Source: Runella limosa DSM 17973 (GTDB lineage: Bacteria > Bacteroidota > Bacteroidia > Cytophagales > Spirosomataceae). From it: a stretch of 64,000 nt of DNA. Under the pieces are notes generated by a model. That model was not told the origin of the DNA, searched no databases, and worked only from the letters and a program-made list of their open reading frames with translations. Shown one piece after another: positions 54,948-63,830 of this stretch. Both the position numbers and the translations under genes were made by a program. The DNA is taken from contig NZ_AXVJ01000063.1 of NCBI RefSeq assembly GCF_000482465.1, positions 1 to 64,000 of the forward strand, read 5' to 3'. Numbering within the stretch: the stretch's first letter is position 1; the number at the start of each line of letters is the position of its first letter.

Positions 54948-56072
54948 CTATTTCTGTCCCATACCTGCCATTACCTGACGCATTGGCATCAACTTCGGCG
55001 AGACAGAATCGCCATCGACCACTCGCTGAATGCCCTCGTACAAAATCGTATCGGACGTACCTAGCCCCGAGGCTATCACATAAAGTTGCGGCAATCGCTG
55101 TAAGATTTGTACGTTGCGGAGGCTGACTTTGTTTCCTGCATCAAGCACATAGACACAGTTTCTATCTTGCACTTCAAACACCGATTTTTGTGGTACAATC
55201 AGCGCATTTTTAAGCGTGCTGGTCAGTTGGACTTTTCCGCTCGCCCCGTTTTTTAACACCTGTTTAGGGTTCGGAAATTTGGCACGAAAAGCAATCGTCC
55301 CCGTACTTTTATCAAATTGGCTATCAACGGTTTCGATAACGCCCGTTTGAGAATACGGCTGACCGTTGGCCAACAGTAGCTTCACTGGCCTACGTTGACC
55401 CACCTCGTTTTGCTCCGTAAAATCCAAGTATTCTTTTTCGGTGACGTTGAAATAGGCAAATACATCTTGGTTGTTAGACAGGGTAGTAAGCAGCGTTCCT
55501 TCGTCCACCAAACTCCCCGTTTTGTTAGGAATACGCCCAATGACGCCGCTAAAGGGAGCTTTGATTTCGGTAAGCGACAGTTGGAGTTGGGCGTTGGCCA
55601 CGTCCGATTCCGTTTCTTCGATTTTGGCTTTGAGGGTTTCGAGCTTCGACTCCACAATGTCCAATTCGGATTTCGACACCACGTTTTGTTCTACGAGGAG
55701 GCGGGTGTTTTTGATTTCAAGCACCAGCGTTTTTGCTTCCGCTTGGGAGCTTCTGAGAATCGCTTGTGCTTTGTTAAGTTCTTGGCGGTACGCTTGGCTT
55801 CCTAGTCGAAATAGCGTTTGACCCGCCCGTACAGGTTTGCCTTCGTCCACCAATACTGCTTCGATGTACCCGCCGATTTTGCTTCTTACTTCCACATTTT
55901 GGAGCGACGCAATGGAGGCTACGTACTCTTGGGTGTAAGTCGTGTCAATGATAATGGGTTGAGTAACAGGCAATATTTCTTGGGTAGCTTGTGCGATTTT
56001 TGTCTCTTTGGCGCACGACCAAAGCATTATTAGGCAGGCAGAAATACCCGCCAACACTACGAATGGTTTCAT
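54948..56072 (-). CDS. RND efflux periplasmic adaptor (AcrA/MexA family)
   Basis: 374 aa. N-terminal membrane or lipoprotein-type leader (ISACLIMLWSC, Cys near 20), lipoyl domain split around a coiled coil (IGGYIEAVLVDEGKPVRAGQTLF; LTEIKAPFSGVIGRIPNKTGSLVDEGT), beta-barrel and membrane-proximal domains. It joins the RND pump to the outer-membrane factor. First of the three efflux genes (25 bp before the pump); the small exported protein gene lies 114 bp further upstream on the same strand. Confidence 0.93.
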   Translation of the reverse strand: MKPFVVLAGISACLIMLWSCAKETKIAQATQEILPVTQPIIIDTTYTQEYVASIASLQNVEVRSKIGGYIEAVLVDEGKPVRAGQTLFRLGSQAYRQELNKAQAILRSSQAEAKTLVLEIKNTRLLVEQNVVSKSELDIVESKLETLKAKIEETESDVANAQLQLSLTEIKAPFSGVIGRIPNKTGSLVDEGTLLTTLSNNQDVFAYFNVTEKEYLDFTEQNEVGQRRPVKLLLANGQPYSQTGVIETVDSQFDKSTGTIAFRAKFPNPKQVLKNGASGKVQLTSTLKNALIVPQKSVFEVQDRNCVYVLDAGNKVSLRNVQILQRLPQLYVIASGLGTSDTILYEGIQRVVDGDSVSPKLMPMRQVMAGMGQK

Positions 56073-56186
56073 AATAGTTGGATAAAAAGTACAACCAAGC
56101 GTAGCTTTTGGAGCTATGCTTTTGTGTTATTAAAAATTAAGAAAATGAGCTAACGCAGTCGAATGACTGGTTTTAGGCCAAAAGCC

Positions 56187-56585
56187 TTATGAAGCCATTT
56201 CTTTGGGTGGGGGGGGAACAATTTCGGCGTGAAACTGGGACGCGTAGGTATCGCGGTAGTGAATTGGGCGCTCGGCCGAAGGCAGTACGGCTTCGGTCGT
56301 AGTCAGTGAAAAAATACTGAAGGGCTGACAGTAAAAAAGGATTTTGGCGATGGAGATACTCCCACCGTCTTCGGTATCGTGTTCGTCTTGTTCAGGAATG
56401 ATGTTGTCGAATCCCATGATTTGCTCGATAATCAACTCGGCCACACTTTCGATGTCGTTGTAGCTGAGGTTTTCGGGAACATAATCAGGCTGGGCGTCAG
56501 GAGAGTCAATACTACAGTTAAGAATGTGCAATGCCATAAACACCCAAACGATTCGAAAAACGATATGTTTACGGAGAATGGACAT
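56187..56585 (-). CDS. Small exported protein of unknown function upstream of the RND operon
   Basis: 132 aa. Hydrophobic N-terminal segment (about 8-24) followed by a Cys (HILNCSIDS), which could be a lipobox or a signal-peptide end. An acidic middle (IIEQIMGFDNIIPEQDEHDTEDGG), and a Pro-rich, conserved-looking tail (FHAEIVPPPPKE). I do not recognise the family. Its position directly upstream of the efflux operon suggests an envelope sensor or accessory protein, but this is inference only. Confidence 0.6.
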   Translation of the reverse strand: MSILRKHIVFRIVWVFMALHILNCSIDSPDAQPDYVPENLSYNDIESVAELIIEQIMGFDNIIPEQDEHDTEDGGSISIAKILFYCQPFSIFSLTTTEAVLPSAERPIHYRDTYASQFHAEIVPPPPKEMAS

Positions 56586-56648
56586 CGGTATTTTTAATAG
56601 TGGATTGTTAAAGCAAGCGTGTTTTTACAAAAAAAGTTCGCCTGTAAA

Positions 56649-58349
56649 TTAGAACACCTGTTGGCGGTAGGGTAAATTTAATCGAAAACCAAAGGTGGCT
56701 AAGTTGGTTTTGAGGTTTACCGAAGCCGCTGGGCTTACTTGATTACGAAACAAGAGCCGTCCATCAATAAAGAAATTGTGTTTGAGCATATACGACGCTC
56801 TTAAGTCTGTAAATGATACATCGACGGGCGTGCCTTGCGTCAAAAAATTATTAGTATCACCTGGGCGACCATCTTGATAGCTTCGATAAACACTCCCTCC
56901 CCAGTTTCGACCATCAATGTCAATTCCTTTGCGCGAGCGCAGAAACGTTCCATAAAGGGTTAACCTACGACTTGGCTGATAGCGAGCAAGTCCTACGACT
57001 TCCCAAAAATTTGCTCCAAGTGGGTGCGCCAAGGGCACGTCATAATGGACATAATTGGTGTATCCCGATTTGTGCGCATACGTGTAAGGGCGAGCAAGAT
57101 TTAATTCCGCTTGTAAATCCAAATTCGGAATCTTGAAAGCATCTACGTATTTAAGCCCTGCTTGAAAACCGAACTTTTTCCCCCACGAGCCTTTTTTACC
57201 AAAATATTCCGAAGTTTTAAATTCATCCAACATAAATTGGCTATAAAAACTAAACTTCTTCAAAAAATTCCAGCGAAAATCAACCCCCAACATGGCATTA
57301 TCAGAACTTCCTAAGTAGGTTTCTAGATAACGATAAAAAATAATTGGATTGAAGTAATTGGCGTCTAGTTTCCCATTGGTTCGACCGTACATTTCGGCTT
57401 CAAAAATCCCTAAGCTAACGTTTTTACTCAAATTAATACTCAAGTGGTGAATAGCCGCATATTTCTTCTCAATAGGCTCTTCTGGTTTACGATTGGGTTG
57501 ATTGTACAACATATTACACCAAAGGTTGGTGTATTGAAAACGCCCCAGTTGCGCAGTCACTTTCAAGAACAAGTAAGGAGCACTCCAGTTGGAAAGAAGC
57601 ATCGAACGGTATCCACTTCCTATGAAATTTTGATCATGACCAAACTGAATATTGATTTGCTTAATTGGGTTAAAAGTAAGATACCCACGAGCCGAAATAA
57701 AATCCACACCGTTGGTCCTCAAACTTTTTACTAGGCTTTCACCTGGCACAACATACAATGGATACCCCAAATAAATTTCACGCACGTTTAATGTATAATT
57801 TCTTACGTATTGAGGAAACATCCCTTGGGTATCAGTCACGTAACTATAAAACCCCAATTTTTTACCAATGTTACCTCGGAGTTCTACCCCGCGTGCTGTG
57901 AGCCAGAGGTAGTCTTTTGAATTATTTTCTCCTCCCAAAATCAGCTGCGTGACAGGGCTAAGGTGTAGGTCGAAGTTTTTGTTCTGAACGTAGTAAAAAT
58001 CAGAAGGTTTGCGGTAAAAACGCTTCCACAACGTTTTTTTGCTCATGGGCGTTTGATCCGACGACCACTCCCAGCTGTCTTGGCGTAAATAATCTAAGTT
58101 AAAAAAATCAGTATCGTTGAGTGGCATGGTGCGGTCGGCCTTGATACTGTCCAAGAAACTCACCACCGCCGAACGCTGAAAAGGTTTTACCCCAATGTGA
58201 AAGTCTTCATTCAATCGTCCACGGCGAATTTCGTACCGATCTATCAGATGGTAGTAATCGTCATTCAGCGGGACATATTGTGATTGGGCTACCGCATTTT
58301 GCAGGAAAAAACACCAACAAACAATCAACGTATAAATTCTAAATTGCAT
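56649..58349 (-). CDS. Wzi-like capsule-assembly outer-membrane beta-barrel protein
   Basis: 566 aa from ATG 58349. Signal peptide (about 1-22, FRIYTLIVCWCFFLQNAVAQ), an N-terminal soluble region, then a large aromatic-rich beta-barrel (GYLTFNPIKQINIQFGHDQNFIGSGYRSMLLSNWSAPYLFLK). This matches Bacteroidota 'capsule assembly Wzi family' proteins and is related to gliding-motility RemB-type barrels. Likely an outer-membrane lectin-like barrel that binds surface polysaccharide. No capsule biosynthesis genes are adjacent. Confidence 0.75.
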   Translation of the reverse strand: MQFRIYTLIVCWCFFLQNAVAQSQYVPLNDDYYHLIDRYEIRRGRLNEDFHIGVKPFQRSAVVSFLDSIKADRTMPLNDTDFFNLDYLRQDSWEWSSDQTPMSKKTLWKRFYRKPSDFYYVQNKNFDLHLSPVTQLILGGENNSKDYLWLTARGVELRGNIGKKLGFYSYVTDTQGMFPQYVRNYTLNVREIYLGYPLYVVPGESLVKSLRTNGVDFISARGYLTFNPIKQINIQFGHDQNFIGSGYRSMLLSNWSAPYLFLKVTAQLGRFQYTNLWCNMLYNQPNRKPEEPIEKKYAAIHHLSINLSKNVSLGIFEAEMYGRTNGKLDANYFNPIIFYRYLETYLGSSDNAMLGVDFRWNFLKKFSFYSQFMLDEFKTSEYFGKKGSWGKKFGFQAGLKYVDAFKIPNLDLQAELNLARPYTYAHKSGYTNYVHYDVPLAHPLGANFWEVVGLARYQPSRRLTLYGTFLRSRKGIDIDGRNWGGSVYRSYQDGRPGDTNNFLTQGTPVDVSFTDLRASYMLKHNFFIDGRLLFRNQVSPAASVNLKTNLATFGFRLNLPYRQQVF

Positions 58350-58438
58350 AGCGTTAGTTATCACTTGGGCAAATTAAGCTAATTTTGCCGTTCTGAGCGT
58401 AGTATTGTTACACTCAAAAACCAAAAAAGATTATCCTC

Positions 58439-59584
58439 TTGAGCAAAGTTTCCACTTCAGTCTATTTTCCTAACCTCAACGGGGTTCGTTTTATTGCCGC
58501 CTTTTCGGTTTTGATTCACCACATTGAACAAGTGAAAGAGGTTTTCAAAGTTCCGAATTTTTACGACAATCACCTCATTAAGAGCATGGGGAAATTGGGT
58601 GTCGATTTATTTTTCGTACTTAGTGGCTTCCTTATCACCTATTTGCTGCTACACGAAAAAGGCCGATTTGGGTTCATCAATACCCGTAACTTCTACATAA
58701 GACGGATTTTACGGATTTGGCCACTTTATTTTCTGATTGTGTTGCTTTCGTTTTTTGTCTTTCCCCACATTTCGCTTTTTGTAGCGCCCAACAACGAGGT
58801 GTCGTTTATGACACAAAACGTTTTTCGGCGGTTATCGCTTTTCTTACTCGTTTTACCCAACATTGGTTTTATCCTCTACAACGCGCCCTACCTAGCGGCT
58901 CAAACCTGGTCCATCGGTGTCGAGGAGCAGTTTTACTACCTTTGGCCTTGGATTGTCAAAGATTTTAGCTGGAAACGACTCATTATCACTGTCTTTATCT
59001 TTTGTTTCGGGACCTTCGCCGTCTTTTACATTTATTACAATTGGGTTGGTCATACGCAGTATGCAAACAACGTGCCTGAAATTGCGCGTTTCTTCTTCAG
59101 TCAATTTCGAATCATTACTTTGATGACGGGCGGACTCTGTGCGGCGTTGGTCTATTACCAAAAAGAAAAGCTGCTGCAACTGCTTTTTCGTAAAGATGTG
59201 CAGCTTGTGGTGTATGCTATTTTATTGGTTTGCCTCATCGCGGGCGTGCATGTGAGCAGCCTTAATTTAGAGTTTTACGGGCTGTTTTTTGGCTATTTTA
59301 TCCTCAATGTATCGAGCAATCCCGCCTCCATTGTCAACCTAGAATACAACTGGATTTCGTATTTGGGCAAGATTTCGTACGGGATTTATATTTACCAAAC
59401 GGCTTTTATCGTCGCCAGTATCCACCTCATTCAGTGGACGTTTGGGGATACGCTGTCCGTGCTTACCTTCAACCTGATTCTGTATCCTCTTTCTGCCTTG
59501 CTTACCATTGGCGTATCAGCATTGTCGTACCGCTATTTCGAAACGCCATTCCTAGCGTTTAAGAATCGTTTTAGTAAACATTGA
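58439..59584 (+). CDS. Membrane acyltransferase 3 (OafA/YrhL family)
   Basis: 381 aa, about ten transmembrane helices. Acyltransferase-3 motifs: catalytic-type His in RFIAAFSVLIHHIEQ, GVDLFFVLSGFLITYLLLHE, RRILRIWPLYFL and QTWSIGVEEQFYYLWP. It transfers acyl (often acetyl) groups to surface polysaccharide or lipid sugars. Start is TTG at 58439; no ATG fits before the conserved first helix. Divergent from the Wzi-like gene, which hints at a shared role in surface glycan modification. Substrate unknown. Confidence 0.9.
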   Translation: MSKVSTSVYFPNLNGVRFIAAFSVLIHHIEQVKEVFKVPNFYDNHLIKSMGKLGVDLFFVLSGFLITYLLLHEKGRFGFINTRNFYIRRILRIWPLYFLIVLLSFFVFPHISLFVAPNNEVSFMTQNVFRRLSLFLLVLPNIGFILYNAPYLAAQTWSIGVEEQFYYLWPWIVKDFSWKRLIITVFIFCFGTFAVFYIYYNWVGHTQYANNVPEIARFFFSQFRIITLMTGGLCAALVYYQKEKLLQLLFRKDVQLVVYAILLVCLIAGVHVSSLNLEFYGLFFGYFILNVSSNPASIVNLEYNWISYLGKISYGIYIYQTAFIVASIHLIQWTFGDTLSVLTFNLILYPLSALLTIGVSALSYRYFETPFLAFKNRFSKH

Positions 59585-59620
59585 GAGATAGCTGCTAGCT
59601 GCGTTTATTTAAAGTTTTAC

Positions 59621-59663
59621 CCGCAGATTGGCACAGATTTAAAGCCGCAGATGAACACAGATT
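59621..59663. repeat. Short direct repeat (CCGCAGAT...CACAGATT)
   Basis: Two 19-bp copies (59621-59639 and 59645-59663) differing at a few bases, period 24 bp, in the 59585-59715 intergenic gap. It resembles a simple dispersed intergenic repeat seen in various bacteria; no function is suggested. Confidence 0.5.
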
Positions 59664-59682
59664 AATCGCTTAAGACTCGTGC

Positions 59683-59704
59683 GTTGGGTTGCTCACAACC
59701 CAAC
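59683..59704 (-). terminator. Terminator of the TolC-like gene
   Basis: Perfect 8-bp stem GTTGGGTT (59683-59690) with AACCCAAC (59697-59704), 6-nt loop, 11 bp past the stop codon at 59716. Bidirectional in form, between convergent genes. Confidence 0.6.
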
Positions 59705-59715
59705 TTAGGTTTGCA

Positions 59716-61035
59716 TTACTTCACTTCGCTCACAATAGAGCTGCTGAGGCGGAGGAGTTCGATTTCGGCGAGTTTGACGTTGAAAGCGGCTTCAATCAAG
59801 CGTGATTCCGTGGCAACGGCGTTACGTTGTGCTTCGCGAAATTCAATGGCCGTCGAATTTCCAAACTTGTAACGTTCAAAGGCCAAGTCCACGTTTTGAC
59901 GGGCTATTTTTAGGTTTTTTTCCTCAAAACCAAACAGTTGCAAACTATTTTGATAACTGTTGTAAGTCCTTTCTAAAGCCGATAACAGCTGGTTTTTCAA
60001 ATCTGCTTCTTGGTATTCAGTAATGATGGTGTTGACTTTAGCGTTTTGCTCACGGCGGCGTTGGTTGTAACCGTCATAAATCGGAACGTTCAGGCGAAGG
60101 CCGTAGTTTAACACCCGCGACTGCCCTTTTTGGGCTCCAAAACCCGCTTCGTTATTGAACGAAGTATAATTATAACCCGTCACCAAATCCACCTGCGGGT
60201 ATTTGGTTGATTTAACTTCTTTTTCGTTGATTTTTGCCAAGGTACGGCTTTGAGCTGCCGCCAGCAAGTTGGGGTTTTCGGTCAGTTTTTGTTTCAAATC
60301 AGCCAACGACAAATCATTACGAAAAACGATGGTATCCATGACCGAAAACTTGGTTTCAAAATCACGAAAAAGCAAGGCATTCAGGTTTACATTGGCATTT
60401 TGAATCACCTGCTGCTGCGCCAACACCGCCGCTTGGTCTTGGTTGTAGTCCACCTGCGCGGCCAAGTATTCCGATTTTGACGTTGTTCCTACTTCATAAT
60501 TTGCCTTGGCAAGCTCTTGGCGCGTCGCCGAAATATCCAACGCATTTTGGAGTGCTTTAAGGCGTTGTTTTTGGCGAATGATTTCATAATACGCATTTGC
60601 CACCTGCGAAACTGTGTTTTGAACCGCAATTTGGACGTTGGTTTTCCCCAACTTTTCAAACTCTTTCAAACGGTCGGCGGCGGCAAACATCCCCATTCCG
60701 TCGTAAAGCGTCCACACCATGGTCACCCCCGCGTTGTTGTTGCGGTTGTCAATCCCACTCTGCACCAGCGGCTCACGGATATTATTAAAAAACGATTGGT
60801 TAATGCTATTATGGGTAAAGTTTTGGAGGGCCGTTCCCGATACCACGGGCAGCATACCCGCATTTCCTCGGGTGTTGTCATTATGGGCAATGGCCTCACG
60901 GCTTTGGACAACTTTAATGGAATAACTTTTTTCGAGTGCGGTAGAAACGGCGTTTTCGAGCGTCATTAGCTCTTGGGAAGACGAATCCAACGATAAACAA
61001 AAAACGATGGGGAACGCAAGAAAAAAGTATTTCAT
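59716..61035 (-). CDS. TolC-family outer-membrane efflux protein
   Basis: 439 aa. Signal peptide (about 1-20, MKYFFLAFPIVFCLSLDSSS), then the two outer-membrane-efflux repeats with long amphipathic helices; LTLENAVSTALEKSYSIKV-type start (LMTLENAVSTALEKSY) and YNYTSFNNEAGFGAQKGQSRVLNYGLRLNVPIYDG mark the family, split here by its normal loops. It forms a trimeric channel across the outer membrane. It stands alone, so it could serve the MacAB-like exporter at 21-26 kb, which lacks its own channel; this is an inference. Confidence 0.9.
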   Translation of the reverse strand: MKYFFLAFPIVFCLSLDSSSQELMTLENAVSTALEKSYSIKVVQSREAIAHNDNTRGNAGMLPVVSGTALQNFTHNSINQSFFNNIREPLVQSGIDNRNNNAGVTMVWTLYDGMGMFAAADRLKEFEKLGKTNVQIAVQNTVSQVANAYYEIIRQKQRLKALQNALDISATRQELAKANYEVGTTSKSEYLAAQVDYNQDQAAVLAQQQVIQNANVNLNALLFRDFETKFSVMDTIVFRNDLSLADLKQKLTENPNLLAAAQSRTLAKINEKEVKSTKYPQVDLVTGYNYTSFNNEAGFGAQKGQSRVLNYGLRLNVPIYDGYNQRRREQNAKVNTIITEYQEADLKNQLLSALERTYNSYQNSLQLFGFEEKNLKIARQNVDLAFERYKFGNSTAIEFREAQRNAVATESRLIEAAFNVKLAEIELLRLSSSIVSEVK

Positions 61036-61200
61036 ACCAGCAAAAACGAAATTAGTGGGCTTTATATGTAGGGCAAACTGCCATTCTTTCGATAACAGAA
61101 ATGGCCGAAAGTTCGTTTAATGGATTGCGATAAAACTTTCGCACTGCTTCAAAAATAGCTTTTTAAAGCGTAGCTTTAGGCACAGTTTAACCCTGACACG

Positions 61201-62835
61201 ATGAAAAACTACTTTTACGCGCTCTGTGCCGCCTTTTTAGCGGCATGTTCAGGCCAAAAGAAAGCCGACCTAATTGTTTATAATGCAGCGGTCTATACCG
61301 TCGATTCGACCTTCTCCAAAGCCTCCGCTTTTGCCGTTAAAGATGGCAAATTTGTGGCCGTGGGAGATTCGGCCACGGTCTTTTCTCAATTCCAGTCCGA
61401 CTCCCTCGTCGATGCCCAAGGCAAACCCGTTTACCCTGGCCTATACGACGCCCACGCCCACTTCTACGGCCTCGGCCAAATGCTCGACCAAGCCGATTTG
61501 GTGGACACGCAGTCGCCCGAAGAAATTGTCGAACACCTCAAAAAATACCAAGCCGATCACCCTGAAGCCGTGTGGATTATTGGCCGTGGCTGGGATCAAA
61601 ACGATTGGCCTGTGAAGGAATTTCCGACCAAAGACATCCTAGACAAAGCATTCCCCAACAACCCTGTCTATTTGACGCGCATCGACGGGCACGCGGGTTG
61701 GGTCAACTCTAAAGCTTTACAATTGGCCAAAATCACCGCCGAAACAAAGGCAGAAGGTGGCTTGGTGGTTCTAAAAAATGGACAACCGACGGGCGTGCTC
61801 ATCGACCGTGCCCAGCAGCTTGTGCGTGCGCTCAACCCCACCCCCACCAAAGAAGATATTACGTCGAAACTCTTGAAAGCGCAGGCGATGTGTTTTCAAT
61901 ACGGCCTCACCAACGTCGGCGACGCGGGGTTATCGCCTGATATTATCGACCACATTGATAGCCTTCAAAAAGCTGGAACGCTCAAAATTAGATTGTATCC
62001 GATGGTGAGCGTGAGTCAAGAAAACATCGAAAAGATGCTCAAAAAGGGCATTTATGTCTCCGACCGACTGAACGTTCGTTCGTTTAAGATTTATGCCGAT
62101 GGCGCGTTGGGATCGCGCGGAGCTTGTTTGCTCAAACCTTACAGCGACGCCCCCGAAACAACGGGTTTTCTGCTTTTTAGTCCTACCGAGCTTGAAAAAT
62201 GGATTTCTCAATTGGCCAATAGCGAGTTTCAGGCCAATACACACTGCATCGGGGATTCATCTAACCGCTTGATGCTAAACCTCTACGCTAAATATTTGAA
62301 AGGCAAAAACAACCGCCGTTGGCGGATTGAACACGCCCAAATCGTGGACGCGGCCGATGTGGCGAAATTTGCCGATTATTCGATTTTACCTTCTGCCCAA
62401 CCTACGCACGCTACCTCCGACATGTACTGGGCAGGGCAGCGTTTGGGCAAAGACCGCGAAAAAAATGGGTATATTTTCAAAACTTTGATGGAACAAAATC
62501 AGAAAATTGCGTTGGGCACCGACTTTCCCGTGGAAGCCGTGTCGCCTTTTTATACCTTCCATTCGGCCGTGTATCGGCAAGATGCCAAGGGCTTTCCTGC
62601 GGGAGGCTATCAAGCAGAAAATGCACTGACGCGTGAGCAAACGCTGCGCGGTATGACGATTTGGTCGGCCTACGGTAATTTTGAAGAAAATCGCCTCGGC
62701 AGCATCGAAAAAGGCAAAGCTGCTGACTTTGTTATCCTTGAAAAAGACTTGATGACCGCCCCCGCCAACGAGCTCCGTGAGCTAAAAGTGAACAAAACCT
62801 ACGTAGCGGGCGAAAAGGTTTTTGAACGAAAATAA
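61201..62835 (+). CDS. YtcJ-like amidohydrolase lipoprotein
   Basis: 544 aa. Lipoprotein leader (MKNYFYALCAAFLAACSGQ; Cys at about 16), then an amidohydrolase barrel with metal-binding HAHF (GLYDAHAHFYGLG), the GALGSRGA loop, HCIGDSSN, RIEHAQ and ALGTDFPVE motifs, the last holding the catalytic Asp. It belongs to the YtcJ/NfdA group of metal-dependent hydrolases (formamide, amide or imide type substrates). Exported location and substrate are inferences; it is divergent from the TolC-like gene at 61035. Confidence 0.9.
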   Translation: MKNYFYALCAAFLAACSGQKKADLIVYNAAVYTVDSTFSKASAFAVKDGKFVAVGDSATVFSQFQSDSLVDAQGKPVYPGLYDAHAHFYGLGQMLDQADLVDTQSPEEIVEHLKKYQADHPEAVWIIGRGWDQNDWPVKEFPTKDILDKAFPNNPVYLTRIDGHAGWVNSKALQLAKITAETKAEGGLVVLKNGQPTGVLIDRAQQLVRALNPTPTKEDITSKLLKAQAMCFQYGLTNVGDAGLSPDIIDHIDSLQKAGTLKIRLYPMVSVSQENIEKMLKKGIYVSDRLNVRSFKIYADGALGSRGACLLKPYSDAPETTGFLLFSPTELEKWISQLANSEFQANTHCIGDSSNRLMLNLYAKYLKGKNNRRWRIEHAQIVDAADVAKFADYSILPSAQPTHATSDMYWAGQRLGKDREKNGYIFKTLMEQNQKIALGTDFPVEAVSPFYTFHSAVYRQDAKGFPAGGYQAENALTREQTLRGMTIWSAYGNFEENRLGSIEKGKAADFVILEKDLMTAPANELRELKVNKTYVAGEKVFERK

Positions 62836-62852
62836 CAAGCTGAAAACCTAAA

Positions 62853-62889
62853 AATAAGCGGCACGAGGCAAGACCTTGTGCCGCTTATT
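62853..62889 (+). terminator. Terminator of the amidohydrolase gene
   Basis: Perfect 12-bp stem AATAAGCGGCAC (62853-62864) with GTGCCGCTTATT (62878-62889), followed by a T-rich run. Strong factor-independent terminator 17 bp past the stop codon. Confidence 0.9.
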
Positions 62890-63012
62890 TGTTTTATTTT
62901 ATATTAAAATATTGCAATTACAACTACAAACTAAGATATTTGGATTGTCATTTTCAACGTTATCTCAACACTATTCCCATTTATTTTTTATCAAAATCTA
63001 CTACTTCAAACC

Positions 63013-63819
63013 ATGAAAACGTTCCAAAAAAAATCACGCCACTGCAAGCCGTTTGCAGTGACAGCTCCTAACATTGTACCGTTGTACAACGACGGCCACC
63101 GCCCAAACGCCCACAAGCAAGTAGGCACCACTAAAACCACCATTTCTTTTTTGAAAAACACTATTTTCTTCCTTTCATTTTTAATCCTTGGGTTTGGGAG
63201 TGAACTCAGGGCACAGGAGTCTGTAGATAAAGAAATTAAGCCTCACGATTGGGAAATTGGGTTGGATATTTTGCCATTAATAAAATCAACCTCCTTATAC
63301 AGTTTAATGGTAAAAAAAACATTAGGTACAACTAACAGTGCACTCCGCTTTCGTGGAGCCTCTGAGTTATATAGTACTATCCATAATTCGTCATTTCGGA
63401 GTGGTAAAGGGGACGGAGTTAACCTTATCAGCACCGCCTTTGATATTGGCTTAGAAAAGCGCAATCAATATGGTAAATTTTCATTCTACTATGGTGGCGA
63501 TGTAAAGTTCGGGTATGAGTTAGTATCAACAAATGTTGGTGTAGCTGTAGGAGTTAATACTCCCTCCGTTCTTTCAAAGAATCGCGATAGATTCGCTACA
63601 CTTGGTATCGGAGCTTTTATAGGGGGTAAATATTTCTTGAACCACAGAATCTCTATATCTGCTGAAAGTTGTTTATCAGCTATTTATGGATGGCGGAAGC
63701 GAGAATCTGGGCAAGTGGATACAAATTTAAAGCCAATCAACCTTTTTGTTGAAAAAAGCTCAGGATTAGCTACTCACTTAAATGGTATTTCAATTTTAAT
63801 GATTAGTTATCACTTTTAA
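63013..63819 (+). CDS. Exported beta-barrel-like protein, function unknown
   Basis: 268 aa by the first ATG (63013). A hydrophobic signal segment (FLKNTIFFLSFLILGFGSELRAQ) does not start until about residue 45, so the first ~40 residues are an unusual extension; a TTG start just before it would give a normal signal peptide. The extension DNA carries a hairpin (63040-63047 with 63053-63060). The mature part is rich in alternating aromatic and small residues and ends in HF, as outer-membrane barrels do. Not recognised as a family. The region has lower GC than upstream genes by eye and may be an acquired segment. Confidence 0.6.
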   Translation: MKTFQKKSRHCKPFAVTAPNIVPLYNDGHRPNAHKQVGTTKTTISFLKNTIFFLSFLILGFGSELRAQESVDKEIKPHDWEIGLDILPLIKSTSLYSLMVKKTLGTTNSALRFRGASELYSTIHNSSFRSGKGDGVNLISTAFDIGLEKRNQYGKFSFYYGGDVKFGYELVSTNVGVAVGVNTPSVLSKNRDRFATLGIGAFIGGKYFLNHRISISAESCLSAIYGWRKRESGQVDTNLKPINLFVEKSSGLATHLNGISILMISYHF

Positions 63820-63830
63820 ATTTTACTCAA

